A stretch of 64,000 nucleotides of DNA, taken from NCBI GenBank assembly GCA_033032865.1, contig JAWHQI010000264.1, forward strand, positions 558,001 through 622,000, read 5' to 3'. Positions 9,618 to 20,424 of the stretch are shown piece after piece; the first letter of the stretch is position 1; each line of letters starts with the position of its first letter. Below the pieces are notes generated by a model that worked only from the letters and a program-made list of their open reading frames with translations, was not told the origin of the DNA and ran no database searches. The stretch is from Dactylorhiza incarnata (Eukaryota > Streptophyta > Magnoliopsida > Asparagales > Orchidaceae). The translations under genes and the position numbers were made by a program.

Positions 9618-11297
9618 TCATCCAACGGCCTCCATAAGCTCTTGACACGACTCCCGGGGCTTGCATCGTGCATCATCCCATCTAAAAAGCATTCTAAAGG
9701 ACCTAAAATCAAGTTTCAGTCCTTTAACACCCATCTTTTCCAGAAAATGAACCGCCTTGTCGGTACTCCCAGCCATACACAGAGCGCATATAAACATTGT
9801 ATAAATAGCTGAGTTTGGCTCAAGACCCTGTCTTTCCATTTCATTCAGTACCTCTTGAGCAGCCTCACAACATACCTTTTCACAAAGACCCTCCATCAAG
9901 ATCGAAAACATGATCAAATCTGGCTGAAGACCTTTCTTCCCCACATCAATCACAAGCTCTTGTGCAGCTTCGATGTTTCCAACCTTAAAGAATCCCTTGA
10001 TCAAGGTAGTATACATGACAACGTCAGGCTTCAGACCTTTTTCCTCTGCCTCTATAAATAGCTTATTGGCTGCCTCCATATTCCCCATTCCACAATACCC
10101 ACGAATCAAACAATTATATGCGACAATATCATTAAATCCGCTCGGTTCCATTCGTTTGAAAAGCCCAACGGCATCCTCCACTCTCCACCCTTTACATAAA
10201 CCATAAAGCAAAGTTCCATACATTGACTTATCGATGCTCAATCCCTGTTGAGACAAATCATCAAAAAGTCTTAATGCCTCTTCTAATCTCCTCTGTCCAC
10301 TCAGGGAACGCATTACTGTAGTGTAGGTAGTTGTGCTAGGTCTCGGTCCATGGCTGACCATGTCTCCCAGAATTTTCAAGGCATCCTCGATATGCCCGGT
10401 CATGCATATCCCATGAATCAGAACATTATAGGTGTCAACATTAGGAATTACCCCCTTCTCTGGCATCTCAAGAAAGAGAAATTTTGCCTCAGATATCATC
10501 CTCTTCCGTCCCAACATGTCGACAAAAGAGTTGTATGCCCACACATCTGGTACAATTCCAACTTTGTGCATCCTGCAATAAAGTGATTTCGTCTCCTTCT
10601 CCTTGGCCTCCTTACACAGGGAAGCAAGAACACAACTAAAGTTGACATTGCTTGGTTCCAATCCAAGCTGAATCATTTCTCGAAGTAACTCTAGTCCCTT
10701 CCCTGAATTTGAGCATCCACTGCGAGATACGAGTCCAATCAACATGGAGAATGTGTATCCATTGGGCATTGGCCCCTGAGAGCGCATATCCCCTAGAAGT
10801 TTAAAGGCGTCGGAGTTTCGGTTTTCTCTGCAGAATCCTTTGATCATTGTGTTGAAGGTGCAGATATCAGGAATGATGCCGAGGTGGCGCATTTCATCGA
10901 ACAGGTTGAGGGCGAGGGAGAAGCGGCCCGTTTGGAAGAAACAGTTGAGAAGGATATTGAAGGAAACGAGGTCGATTCGGACGGGGAGACTGCGGAAGGA
11001 GTGAAAGATGGAGATGGCTAGGTCGAATTGGTGGCTTTTGGAGAGGGAGGCGAGGACGGCGTTGAGGGTAGAGGCGGGAGGGGGTTGGAGAGGGGAGGAG
11101 CGGGCGGTCCGCAGGAGAATGGAGGTGGCGGCGGAGAAATCGCCGGTGGCGATGTGGCGGCGGATTAGAGATTCTGTGTGGGACCAAGTCGGGTCAAGGG
11201 CAGGAGCAGAAGACGAAAAAAGTGAGAACCTCGAAGAACGGAGGAGAGAGGAATACATAGAAAGAGGGCGACGGAGAGGAGGCGATTTGGTAAACAT
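9618..11297 (-). CDS. P-class pentatricopeptide repeat protein, probably mitochondrial
   Basis: This intronless 559-codon frame starts with ATG at 11297. Residues 1-70 are rich in Ser, Arg and Leu and poor in acids, as in a mitochondrial presequence. From about residue 73 there follow roughly thirteen consecutive 35-residue PPR motifs, for example one starting DICTFNTMIKGFCR and others starting DVVMYTTLIKGFFK and DIVAYNCLIRGYCG. Each shows the typical Asn/Asp start, (V/A)TYN-like phrase and G(L/I)xP ending. No E, DYW or SMR domain follows, so it is P-class and not an editing-type PLS protein. Such proteins bind one organellar RNA and affect its processing, stability or translation. The target cannot be read by eye. 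Length and lack of introns are normal for the family. Confidence 0.93.
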   Translation of the reverse strand: MFTKSPPLRRPLSMYSSLLRSSRFSLFSSSAPALDPTWSHTESLIRRHIATGDFSAATSILLRTARSSPLQPPPASTLNAVLASLSKSHQFDLAISIFHSFRSLPVRIDLVSFNILLNCFFQTGRFSLALNLFDEMRHLGIIPDICTFNTMIKGFCRENRNSDAFKLLGDMRSQGPMPNGYTFSMLIGLVSRSGCSNSGKGLELLREMIQLGLEPSNVNFSCVLASLCKEAKEKETKSLYCRMHKVGIVPDVWAYNSFVDMLGRKRMISEAKFLFLEMPEKGVIPNVDTYNVLIHGICMTGHIEDALKILGDMVSHGPRPSTTTYTTVMRSLSGQRRLEEALRLFDDLSQQGLSIDKSMYGTLLYGLCKGWRVEDAVGLFKRMEPSGFNDIVAYNCLIRGYCGMGNMEAANKLFIEAEEKGLKPDVVMYTTLIKGFFKVGNIEAAQELVIDVGKKGLQPDLIMFSILMEGLCEKVCCEAAQEVLNEMERQGLEPNSAIYTMFICALCMAGSTDKAVHFLEKMGVKGLKLDFRSFRMLFRWDDARCKPRESCQELMEAVG

Positions 11298-12540
11298 TTT
11301 TTTTAATAAATCTAGAGGAGTTCGAGGAATGGTGCAATGTGGAGGTAGAAGGAAGAAGGGCCGGAGCGAGCGGCGGCTTTTGCAATCGCGTGGCCGAGGA
11401 GGACGGTGAAACTACTTCGCGGGTTCTCTGAGTGAAGGTTGATCCCGGCGGCGAAATTTTTTTAAGTTTTTTTTGTTTATTTAAGATCTCTGTGATGAAA
11501 TGTTACCGGCAAGGACATCTCAGATGTTGATCCCGGATTTGTCCGAGCTCCGGACACAAATTTCCCTCATTTTAGGGATGATGTTGATCCCGGACTAGTC
11601 CGAGCTCCGAACACAAATTTCCCGTACTTTTTGGATTCCGACAGGCCGGCAGTATTAGCTCGAGAGTAATCAGAACTCGCAAACAGTTAAATTAGATGAC
11701 AGCAGACAACAATATTCCTACCCGGAAAGTAAAAAAAATCACTGGGGTAGATTCAGTTCTGACGAAATCCACTAGTATCAGTTGAGTACAAATATCAATA
11801 TTTTAGAGGGTGAAAAATCACCGCTCATTTTACAAAATATGTCTTAAGTGTTTGGCCTTTTCACGGGTAAATCAGAACGCCTTCTGGAGTGGCGCGCAGA
11901 GGCGCGTGTTGGAACAAACATGAAGTCGGAGCGGGCGCGCCGGAAGCACGTGCTGGAGCTAACTTGACACCGGAGCGGGCTCGCGGGTAGCGCGTGCTGA
12001 ACGGGAGGATGAGTGTTGAAGAGAGTTTTCTCGCCTCTTAGTTGAACTTCACCCCAACTATTCGCCGGAAAACTTAAAGCTCTTTCTCCGCTTTTTTTGT
12101 CCGCTTCAACGAGCATGGTGGTGACGTGGGCGCGTGCGGGCATGGCTGGGGCGAACGGCCGCGTCGGCCTACATGCGCGTCAAAGCGTGTGCAGCCCGCA
12201 TATGCGCAGGGGCCTGTACAGCCCGCGTGCGGCCCTGCACACTCGGCTGCTCGTGCTCGCACGCCCCGTAAGGGCGCACATGCATGTGGGTGTCTGCTAA
12301 CGGGCTTGGGCGCTTGTCTTCTGGTTGAGGTGGGACCCCGTACAGTCGGGATAAGTCGTTTCGGCAAGCCAGGCGGGGTCGCGGGTCTTGAACCTCAACT
12401 TGATCACTTTGATTTTAGGAAAACACATCAATACCAAAATCATGATTTTCTTAAAGTCTGAACCATTTTTGTATTAGGAAATCTCAGAAAAGTTTTAATA
12501 TATATATATTAAAACTATATATAGTTAACTATACCCTAAA

Positions 12541-12542
<2 letters not shown>
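11298..12542. other. PPR upstream region and GC-rich intergenic DNA
   Basis: The PPR promoter should lie in 11298-11600, but no clear TATA box is visible on the minus strand. A 58 bp period repeat sits at 11525-11635 (GTTGATCCCGGA and TCCGAGCTCCG phrases occur twice). About 11870-12400 is GC-rich with many CGCG, GCGCGC and TGTGCAGCCCGC phrases and overlapping open frames on both strands. I read these as compositional artefacts, not genes. Confidence 0.4.

Positions 12543-12596
<54 letters not shown>
12543..12596. repeat. (TA)n microsatellite, about 27 repeats
   Basis: An uninterrupted AT dinucleotide run ends exactly where a CTTTAACTACTATATACAAG arm sequence begins. Confidence 0.97.
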
Positions 12597-12598
<2 letters not shown>

Positions 12599-13188
12599 TT
12601 AACTACTATATACAAGAAGTTATCTTAGGTGAAACATTTGAAATTGTCAAATATAGTCTCATTCTTTTACTCCAATAACTTAACATATATTATGAAAAAA
12701 ATGAAAACTCATAAAATATAATAGCTATTTGTGTAATTACACTATATCTATGGAACATTTGAAATTGTCAAATATAGTCTCATTCTTTTACTCCAATAAC
12801 TTAACATATATTATGAAAAAAATGAAAACTCATAAAATATAATAGCTATTTGTGTAATTACACTATATCTATGGAATAAAAATAACGATGAAAATTCATA
12901 AAATCTAAAAGCTTTTTTTAGTAGATCTCATGAACATACTATGGTAGGTAATCATTAGACATCATAAACCTACTTTAAAATGATTTTTTGTTAAAAATAT
13001 AAATGTTTTTGAATTTTTTTTTTATAAAATATTAATTAAAATTTTTTATGCGGTCATTTTGAGCACTCATATGTATATGTTGTGAGCGCAAGGGCGGGTG
13101 AAGCCCGCAGGAGGGAGGGCAAAGCCTATCGTCGTCGGACGGGTACTGTCGCGCTTAGCAGTAGGGGCGGAGACCCGTGCCTGTCACT
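12597..13188. mobile_element. Solo copy of the microsatellite-bounded arm family
   Basis: Starting at the (TA)n edge with CTTTAACTACTATATACAAG, this segment matches the arms at 34392-34890 and 37330-37992 (reverse) over an AT-rich 300-400 bp. It then has a GC-rich end with the palindrome GGGCGGGTGAAGCCCGC and ends in the TGCCTGTCAC motif. It holds an internal 121 bp tandem duplication (12634-12754 and 12755-12875). There is no coding capacity. It abuts the start of another copy at 13189. Confidence 0.6.
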
Positions 13189-13219
13189 CTTTAACTACTA
13201 TATACAAGAAGTTCCCTTT

Positions 13220-13999
13220 TGTTGAAACTAGAGAACTGACTTCGACGTTCGCAACGGGTATGCAGTTAACCCATACTTGACCTGAGCCAGAACACGTGAC
13301 TAGTCGCAGAGAGTCGACAGAACTTGCACCGAAGACGACTCGAACTTTGAAACAACCCCCTTAAGCTACAGCGAGGAGGTCCCGCCACACACCCGGAAGA
13401 TCAAAGAGAACTTCCCCTCCCAAACCAATGCTGAGCATGGGCACCCTGGAGAGCACTAAAGAACACATGTCTATCGACTAGTCGAACAGGGCGTAGGAGT
13501 GTCAGCTCACAAGAAACACGAGAGGGAGAGGATCAACCAACCCCTTCCTAGGTGCCCATGAGGATCTATTTATAGGATTCCTGAAAATGGGCTGCGTATA
13601 ACCACTTGAAAATACTACTCGCACCCCCTAACAGTCCACTAGGAAGAGGGAGAGGGAGGTCGAGAGCGGTCTTCCCCCAAAATTAGAGAGGGGGGAGTGG
13701 GGGGTGCTCCCCCCACTTTCCCGCAAGGGGAGCCGCAATGGGGGCGAGTGGGGGGCTTCCCCCACTCGCCTAAAGGGGGCGGGCGAGTGAGTGTGTGTGT
13801 GTGGGGGGGGCTCCCCCCACTCGCCCTAAGGGGGAGGGCGAGTGGGGGGACTTCCCCCACTTGCCCCGCCACTCCCTTCTTCCCCTCCTCGGGTCCTCCT
13901 TTGGCTTTGACTGGCTCTGGTCGCCTCTGAGCGGTCGATCGACTTGTCTCGGTCATCTTTACTTCCAGTCTGGTCTCGACGAATTACGGGTAATACGCA
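13220..13999 (-). repeat. 3' LTR of the gag-only element
   Basis: This LTR has TGTTGAAACT..ATACGCA edges in plus orientation. A TATA box (CCTATAAATAGATCC on the minus strand) lies at about 13564-13578. It also holds G-rich CACTCGCC/GGCGAGTG repeats. It matches the split copy at 18664-18941 and 33781-34386, with visible substitutions and much shorter G runs, so this element is older than the gypsy element nested in it. Confidence 0.9.
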
Positions 14000-14164
14000 A
14001 TCCCCGCTTTTTTTGGGTTCGACACGAGCCCGGAAAAACAATGGATGACCCGTGGTTCGGAGAGACCAACGACGAGATCTCGGCGGCTGAATCTTTTTTT
14101 CTAAAAACGATTCAAACTAGATTAAAGGTAAGAAGCAAGATCCTTTCTCCACTCAACATCTCTC

Positions 14165-14510
14165 CCGTGAGCCGAGCTCACCTGGAGGGGGAGGGAACTC
14201 CACACCTCCCAGGGAGCCGAGTTCACCTGGAGGAGGAGGAAACTCCACACCTCCCAGGGAGCTGAGCTCACCAAGAGGGGGAGGAAACTCCACAACTCCC
14301 AGGGAGCCGAGCTCACCTGGAGGGGCAGGAAACTCCACACCTCCCAGGGAGCCGAGCTCACCTGGAGGGGGAGGGAACTCCACACCTCCCAGGGAGCCGA
14401 GCTCAATTGGAGGGGGAGGGAACTTCACACCTCCCAGGGAGCCGAGCTCACCTGGAGGGGGAGGAAACTCCACACCTCCCAGGGAGCCGAGCTCACATGG
14501 AGGGAGAGGC
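14165..14510 (-). repeat. 45 bp tandem repeat in frame, about 7.5 copies
   Basis: Units carry GGAACTCCACACCTCCCAGG on the plus strand. The period is a multiple of three, so the element's sense strand (minus) stays open through the array (14153-14473) and would read a 15-residue Pro/Gly repeat of the type GELGSLGGVEFPPPP. No evidence shows that it is translated. Confidence 0.9.
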
Positions 14511-14529
14511 GACTTACAAGAGTCTGCAC

Positions 14530-16260
14530 ACCGGTCTCTCTTCTCGGGGCCTTAACCAAAAAACAACTTTTCTGCCTCTCGAGTGAGTTCTTCAGCCCTG
14601 CCGACATCAACGAGCTCGGTCAACAATCTCTTCTCGGGGCCTTAACCAGATAACAACTTTCCTTCCTCTCAAGTGAGTTCTTCAGCCCTACCGGCATCTA
14701 CGAGCCCGATCAGCGGTCTCTTCTCGGGGCCTTAACCAAAAACCACTTTCCTGCCTCTCGAGTGAGTTATCCACCCCTGTCGGCATCAATGAGCCCGGTC
14801 AGCGGTCTCTTCTTGGGGCCTTAACCAAAAAACAACTTTCCTGCCTCTCGAGTGAGTTCTCCAACCCTGCCGGCATCAACGAGTCCAGTCAGCGGTCTCT
14901 TCTCGGGGCCTTAACCAAAAACCACTTTCCTGCCTCTCGAGTGAGTTCTTCAGCACTGCCAACATCAAGGAGCCCGGTCAGCGGTCTCTTCTCGCGGCCT
15001 TAACAAAAAACCACTTTCCTGCCTCTCGAGTGAGTTCTCCAGCCCTGCCGGCATCAACGGGCCCGGTCAGCGGTCTCTTCTCGGGGCCTTAACAAAAAAA
15101 CAACTTTCCTGCCTCTCGAATGAGTTCTCCGGCGATGCCGGCATCAACGAGCCCAGTCAGCGGTCTCTTCTTGGGGCCTTAACCAAAAACCACTTTCCTG
15201 CCTCTCAAGTGAGTTCTCTAGCCCTGCCGGCATCAACGAGCCTGGACAGCGGTCTCTTCTCGTGGCCTTAACTAAAAAACAACTTTCCTGCCTCTCGAGT
15301 GAGTTCTCCAGCCCCACCGGCATCAACGAGCCCGATCATCGGTCTCTTCTCGGGGCCTTAACCAAAAACCATTTTCCTGCCTCTCGAGTGAGTTCTCCAT
15401 CCCTGCCGACATCAAGGAGCCCGGTCAGCGGTCTCTTCTCGGGGCCTTAACAAAAAAACAACTTTCCTGCCTCTCGAGTGAGTTCTCCAGCCCTATCGGC
15501 ATCAACGAGTCCGGTCAGCGGTCTATTCTCGGGGCCTTAACCAAAAACCACTTTCCTGCCTCTCGAGTGAGTTCTCCAGCACTGCCAACATCAAGGAGCC
15601 CGCCCGGTCAGCGGTCTCTTCTCGGGGCCTTAACAAAAAACCACTTTCATGCCTCTCGAGTGAGTTCTTCAGCCCTGCCGGCATCAATGAGCCCGGTAAA
15701 CGGTCTCTTCTCGGGGACTTAACCAAAAAACAACTTTCATTCCTCTCAAGTGAGTTCTCCAACCCTATCGGCATCAACGAGCCCGATCATCGGTCTCTTC
15801 TCAGGGCCTTAACCAAAAACCACTTTCCCGCCTCTCGAGTGAGTTCTCCAGCCCTGCCGACATCAAGGAGCCCGGTCAGCGGTCTCTTCTCGGGGCCTTA
15901 CCAAAAAATCATTTTCCTGCCTCTCGAGTGAGTTCTCCAGCCCTGCCGGCATCAGGGAGCCCGGTCAGCGGTCTCTTCTCTGGGCCTTAACCAAAAACCA
16001 CTTTCCTGCCACTCGAGTGAGTTCTCTAGCCCTGCCGGCATCAGGGAGCCCGGTCAACGGTCTCTTCTCGGGGCCTTAACCAAAAACCACTTTCCTGCCT
16101 CTCGAGTGAGTTCTCCAGTCATGTCGGCATCAAGGAGCCCGGTCAGCGGTCTCTTCTCGGGGCCTTAACCAAAAACCACTTTTCTGCCTCTCGAGTGAGT
16201 TCTCCAGCCTTGCCGGCATCAAGGAGCCCAGTCAGCGGTCTCTTCTCGGGGATCTCAACC
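14530..16260. repeat. Tandem array of about 88 bp units, roughly 20 copies
   Basis: Each unit carries GTCTCTTCTCGGGGCCTTAA, then ACTTTCCTGCCTCTCGAGTG, then GCCGGCATCAACGAGCCCGG. Units differ by scattered substitutions. The array is internal to the gag-only element. Open frames seen in it are by-products of the repeat. Confidence 0.93.
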
Positions 16261-17515
16261 AACATTTTAACTTGCCTCTCTGAGAGGTCAACCTGCCCTG
16301 CCGGCTAGTGGGAGCCCGGTCAGCGAAACCATCTCGGGGCCTTAACCAAAAACCACTTTCCTGCATCTCGAGTGAGTTCTCCAGCCCTGCCGGCATCAGG
16401 AAGCCCGGTCAGCGGTCTCTTCTCGGGGCCTTAACCAAAAACCACATTCCTGCCTCTCGAGTGAGTTCTCCAGCCCTGTCGGCATCAAGGAACCCGGTCA
16501 GCGGTCTCCTCTCGAGCTCTCAACCAATATTTTAACTTGCCTCTCCGAGAGGTCAAATTGCCCTGCCGGCTAGTGGGAGCCCGGTCAGCGGAACCATCTC
16601 AGGGCCTTACCTCTCCGAGAGGTCAACCTGCCCCGCAGGCTAGTGGGAGCCCGGTCAGCAGAACCATCTCGGGGCTCTCAATCAATCTTCTAACTTGCCT
16701 CTCCGAGAGGTCAACCTGCCCAGCCGGCTAGTGGGAGCCCGGTCAGCGAAACTATCTCGGGGCCTTGCCTCTCCGAGAGGTCAACCTGCCCTGTCAGCTA
16801 GTGGGATCCCGGTCAGCGGAACCATCTCAGGGCTCTCAATCAACCTTTTAACTTGTCTCTCCGAGAGATCAACCTGTCCTACCGTCTAGTGGGAGCCCGG
16901 TCAGCGGAACTATCTCGGGGCTCTCAATCAATGTTTTAACTTGCCTCTCCGATAGGTCAACCTGCATTGCCGGCTAGTGGGAGTCTGGTCAGCGGAACCA
17001 TCTCGGGGTCTTGCCTCTTCGAGAGGTCAACCTGCCCTGCCGGCTAGTGGGAGCCCAGTCAGCGGAACCATCTCGGGGCTCTCAATCAATCATTTAACTT
17101 ATCTCTCTGTGAGGTCAACCTGCCCTGCCGGCTAGTGGGAGCCCGGTCAGTGGAACCATCTCGGGGCTCTCAATCAATCATTTAACTTGCCTCTCCGAGA
17201 GGTCAACCTTCCAATGCCGGCTAGTGAGAGCCCGATCAGCGGAACCATCTATGGGTCTTTCCTCTCCGAGAGGTCAACCTGCCCTGTCGGCTAGTGGGAG
17301 ACCGATCAGCGGAACCATCTCGGGGCTCTCAATCAATCTTTTAACTTGCCTCTCTGAGAGGTCAACCTGCCTTGCCGGCTAGTGGGAACCCGGTCAACGG
17401 AACCATCTCGAGGCTCTCAACCAACCTTTTAACTTGCCTCTCCGAGAGGTAAACCTGCCCTGTCGGCTAGTGGGAGACCGATCAGCGAAACCATCTCGGG
17501 GCCTTGCCTAATGTG
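16260..17515. repeat. Second tandem array, units of about 60-95 bp, roughly 14 copies
   Basis: Units share TGCCTCTCCGAGAGGTCAAC, CCGGCTAGTGGGAGCCCGGT and AACCATCTCGGGGC, with a variable CTCTCAATCAA spacer. They are related in sequence to the neighbouring 88 bp array (shared CCCGGTCAGCGG), so one probably evolved from the other. Confidence 0.92.
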
Positions 17516-17973
17516 ATACCTCTAAATATTTTTCCTTCATCATAAAGAGGTTACATATTTATTACAACGCGCCTTCTTGCGCTTACTCGGTCACATGCAT
17601 CTCGGCCATCTATTTCGTCACCTTCTCCTATTCCTCTGCCTTCTTTGTCCTCGGCCAATCACCATGGTTTGTAGGGGTTGGGGTTGCAATGGCCTTGGGT
17701 CCGGTCGCCACCCTATTGGGTTGTGCCGTCCCCCCCCCCCCCCCCCCCCCCCCTTAAAGGTTTCCTCCCCCTGGAAATGACCTCTTCCTTGGCCTTGAAG
17801 GGGTCATCCCGGCGGCCTCCAGGTTGGTCGGGCGACTGGTAGTTGAGACCTCCAGCCTTGCTCCTGCCCAACGGGGGGTCCCTGGTGCCCCTGACTCCTT
17901 ACTTCCTCCTTCATTGTTCCTTCCTGAAATCAATTCACATAGCTTTCCAACGTCTCCCCCGACTTTTGTCGAA
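17516..17973. other. 3' end of the gag-only element's internal region, with a poly-C tract
   Basis: A run of 24 C sits at 17730-17753. On the minus strand the region could have been the distal part of gag, but no frame continues the gag domain and no zinc knuckle is visible. Confidence 0.5.
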
Positions 17974-18609
17974 TCAAGAACAGAGTCTCTGCCCCCTCCT
18001 CCTCTTCTTTGGAGTGGAGAACCTCAGCAAGAAGCTTCGACGTAGGTCCTCAAAGCTGTTGATGGTACCTGATGGGAGATGGTGGAACCAGTTCTTTGCC
18101 TTTCCCTGGAAAGTGATAGTGAAGAGTCGATATTTGAAGGCGTTAGTTATCTTCCCGACCGAGACGACATCTTCAATCCACAGGAGATGTTGGAGAGGGT
18201 CCTCCTTGCCAGTGTAGTAAGATAGGACAGGTTCCCTGAACCCGTCTTGAACAGGAGCTGAGGTAATCAGCTCGCAGAAGGGACTCTCCTTTCCTACTTG
18301 GCGAGTTGACAACACTCGCTCGACCTCTTTGCGGGGACGTTGGGCACTTGCTGGGCTAGGGAACAACACCCGCGTGTGGAGGGTCGGATCCTCCTCCACC
18401 TGCACTTCCTTGCCGAGTCGCCCGGTTTGTGCCGTCTCGCCCAAAGTAGGCGAGGCGAGAATAGGAATCGGTGGAGTCGAGCACTCGCCCGTAGAGGTGA
18501 GTGCGAAGTGCAGAGTCTCCAGGATTGACTTTCTAAACTCATCGAAATCGCTCTTTTTTACACACTCGCCGGGAGGGGGCGAGTTCCCTGGCTCTTCCCT
18601 TCCATTCAT
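17974..18609 (-). CDS. Truncated retrotransposon gag (Retrotrans_gag-type) of the gag-only element
   Basis: This 211-codon frame starts with ATG at 18609, about 55 bp from the 5' LTR edge at 18664, where a 5' gag start is expected. The N-terminal half is Pro/Thr/Glu-rich and low in structure. From about residue 110 it shows the gag core: an FCELI..SAPVQDGF phrase, then YYTGKEDP, LLWIEDV, FQGKAKNWFHHLPSG and SFEDLRRSFLLRF. This resembles Tat/Athila-lineage gag proteins. It ends soon after the core with a basic tail (PKKRRRGQRL) and lacks the second half of the capsid region and a zinc knuckle. A TGGTGCGGTGAGC phrase just inside the LTR edge may be the primer site. Confidence 0.75.
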   Translation of the reverse strand: MNGREEPGNSPPPGECVKKSDFDEFRKSILETLHFALTSTGECSTPPIPILASPTLGETAQTGRLGKEVQVEEDPTLHTRVLFPSPASAQRPRKEVERVLSTRQVGKESPFCELITSAPVQDGFREPVLSYYTGKEDPLQHLLWIEDVVSVGKITNAFKYRLFTITFQGKAKNWFHHLPSGTINSFEDLRRSFLLRFSTPKKRRRGQRLCS

Positions 18610-18663
18610 GGGACTTACTCAGGGCTTTCCGAACCAGCTGCTTCCACGCTCACCGCACCAGAA

Positions 18664-18941
18664 TGTCGAAACTAGAGAACTAGCTTCGACGTTCGCAACG
18701 GGTATACAGCTGACACTTACTTGACCTGAGCCAGAATACGTGACTAGACGCGGAGAGTCGGAAGAACTTGTACCGAAGATGACTTGAACCTTGAAACAGA
18801 CCCCTTAAGCTGTAGCGAGGAGGTACCGCCACACACCAGGAAGATCAAAGAGAGCTTCCCCTCCCAAACCAATGTTGAGCCTGGGCACCCTGGAGAGCAC
18901 TAAAGAACACCTGCATGTTGACTAGTCGAACAAGGGGTAGG
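18664..18941 (-). repeat. 5' LTR of the gag-only element, part 1
   Basis: Starts TGTCGAAACTAGAGAAC at 18664 and matches 13220-13500. It stops at the GTAGG target duplication (18937-18941) of the nested gypsy element and continues at 33781. Confidence 0.9.
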
Positions 18942-19009
18942 TGTAACATCCCGACTTTTATTGGGCCACTAGACCCTAGTGAGCCCAATAAAAGTAGGCC
19001 CGAGCAGTA

Positions 19010-19945
19010 GAAAACGACCACTTCGGGTATCGTAGCGCACCACTACCTCATTATTATGAATAGTGGCCGTACGAACCCCGAATTAACTTCCGTCAGTTCC
19101 GTTGGACTCGTATGGACAATACGAGCGCAACGGAATTCGTTGCACTTCGATCCGAGGTCGTTTGGAGAAAACGACCGTTTCGGGTATCGTAGCGCGCCAC
19201 TACCTCGTTATTGTAAATAGTGGCCGTACGAACCCCGAATTAACTTCCGTCAGTTCCGTGGGACTCGTATGGACAATACGAGCGCAACGGAATTCGTTGC
19301 ACTTCGATCCGAGGTCGTTTGGAGAAAACGACCGTTTCGGGTATCGTAGCGCGCCACTACCTCATTATTGTAAATAGTGGCCGTACGAACCCCGAATTAA
19401 CTTCCGTCAGTTCCGTGGGACTCGTATGGACAATACGAGCGCAACGGAATTCGTTGCACTTCGATCCGAGGTCGTTTGGAGAAAACGACCGTTTCGGGTA
19501 TCGTAGCGCGCCACTACCTCATTATTGTAAATAGTGGCCGTACGAACCCCGAATTGACTTCCGTCAGTTCCGTTGGACTCGTATGGACAATACGAGCGCA
19601 ACGGAATTCGTTGCACTTCGATCCGAGGTCGTTTGGAGAAAACGACCATTTCGGGTATCGTAGCGCACCACTACCTCATTATTATGAATAGTGGCCGTAC
19701 GAACCCCGAGTTAACTTCCGTCAGTTCCGTTGGACTCGTATGGACAATACGAGCGCAACGGAATTCGTTGCACTTCGATCCGAGGTCGTTTGGAGAAAAC
19801 GGCCATTTCGGGTATCGTAGCGCACCACTACCTCATTATTATGAATAGTGGCCGTACGAACCCCGAATTAACTTCCGTCAGTTCCGTTGGACTCGTATGG
19901 ACAATACGAGCACAACGGAACTCGTTGCGTCTCGATACGAGGTCG
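19010..19945. repeat. 157 bp tandem array in U3, about 6 copies (5' LTR)
   Basis: Units repeat at 157 bp (the TATGGACAATACGAGCG phrase at 19111, 19268 and 19425). Each carries TTTCGGGTATCGTAGCGC and the near-palindromic CGTATGGACAATACGAG. The array lies upstream of the TATA box, where LTR enhancer repeats usually lie. The period is not a multiple of three, so the frames in it are not coding. It is duplicated at 28919-29854 in the 3' LTR. Confidence 0.95.
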
Positions 19946-20328
19946 TATGGAGGGTATGCCATTTTAGTCCTATGCAAATCGCCTCAGTGCAACGCACGAA
20001 ATATAAAGCACACGAACCCGGCATCGGCCCCGGCGACTCTTATCATGTCCCGGGAGCCGAGGAGGACCCCGCCCTAAGTTGACTTGGTCAAACCCCCCCC
20101 CCCCCCCCCCCCCCCCCCCAGTCTGAAATTACTTAGGAAAAGACGAAAAGAAAAAAGGGGGGGGGGGAAGAGAAGCCCCTCCCCCAAAAAGGAAGGGCTG
20201 CCTATTCATGGGCAGCCCCCCTATTTGGGCAGGAGAGAGAGGAGGGAGGGGAGGGGGAGAAATATCTCCCCCTCCCTTATCCCCACGTGGAGGAAGAGGA
20301 AGGGGGGGGAGGAGAGCCTCCTCCTTCC

Positions 20329-20335
20329 TATAAAA
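20329..20335 (+). promoter_or_regulatory. TATA box of the gypsy 5' LTR
   Basis: CCTATAAAAGGAGG precedes a (CT)n tract by about 40 bp, a typical plant core promoter with a pyrimidine-rich start region. The equivalent in the 3' LTR is at 30226-30232. Confidence 0.8.
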
Positions 20336-20370
20336 GGAGGGGCAGCCCCTCCATTCCTCCCCCACACACC

Positions 20371-20372
<2 letters not shown>

Positions 20373-20418
<46 letters not shown>
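20373..20418. repeat. (CT)n microsatellite in the gypsy leader
   Basis: About 23 CT repeats lie downstream of the TATA box. The 3' LTR has a longer run (about 30272-30330), one of the few differences between the two LTRs. Confidence 0.95.

Positions 20419-20424
<6 letters not shown>

Noticed and set aside
11844..12461. Overlapping GC-rich frames on both strands upstream of the (TA)n run
   Set aside because: No recognisable domain, and frames on both strands are equally open. Best explained by composition.
14530..17515. Regular direct repeats resembling a CRISPR array
   Set aside because: The whole unit, including the putative spacer, is conserved. The host is a plant and the array lies inside an LTR element with no cas-like genes.
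18294..18724. Plus-strand and alternative minus-strand frames over the gag-only element
   Set aside because: They shadow the minus-strand gag frame, which alone shows gag motifs and the right position relative to the LTR.
19102..20077. Repeated frames reading MDSYGQYERNG-type peptides
   Set aside because: They come from a 157 bp tandem repeat whose period is not a multiple of three and which lies upstream of the LTR promoter.
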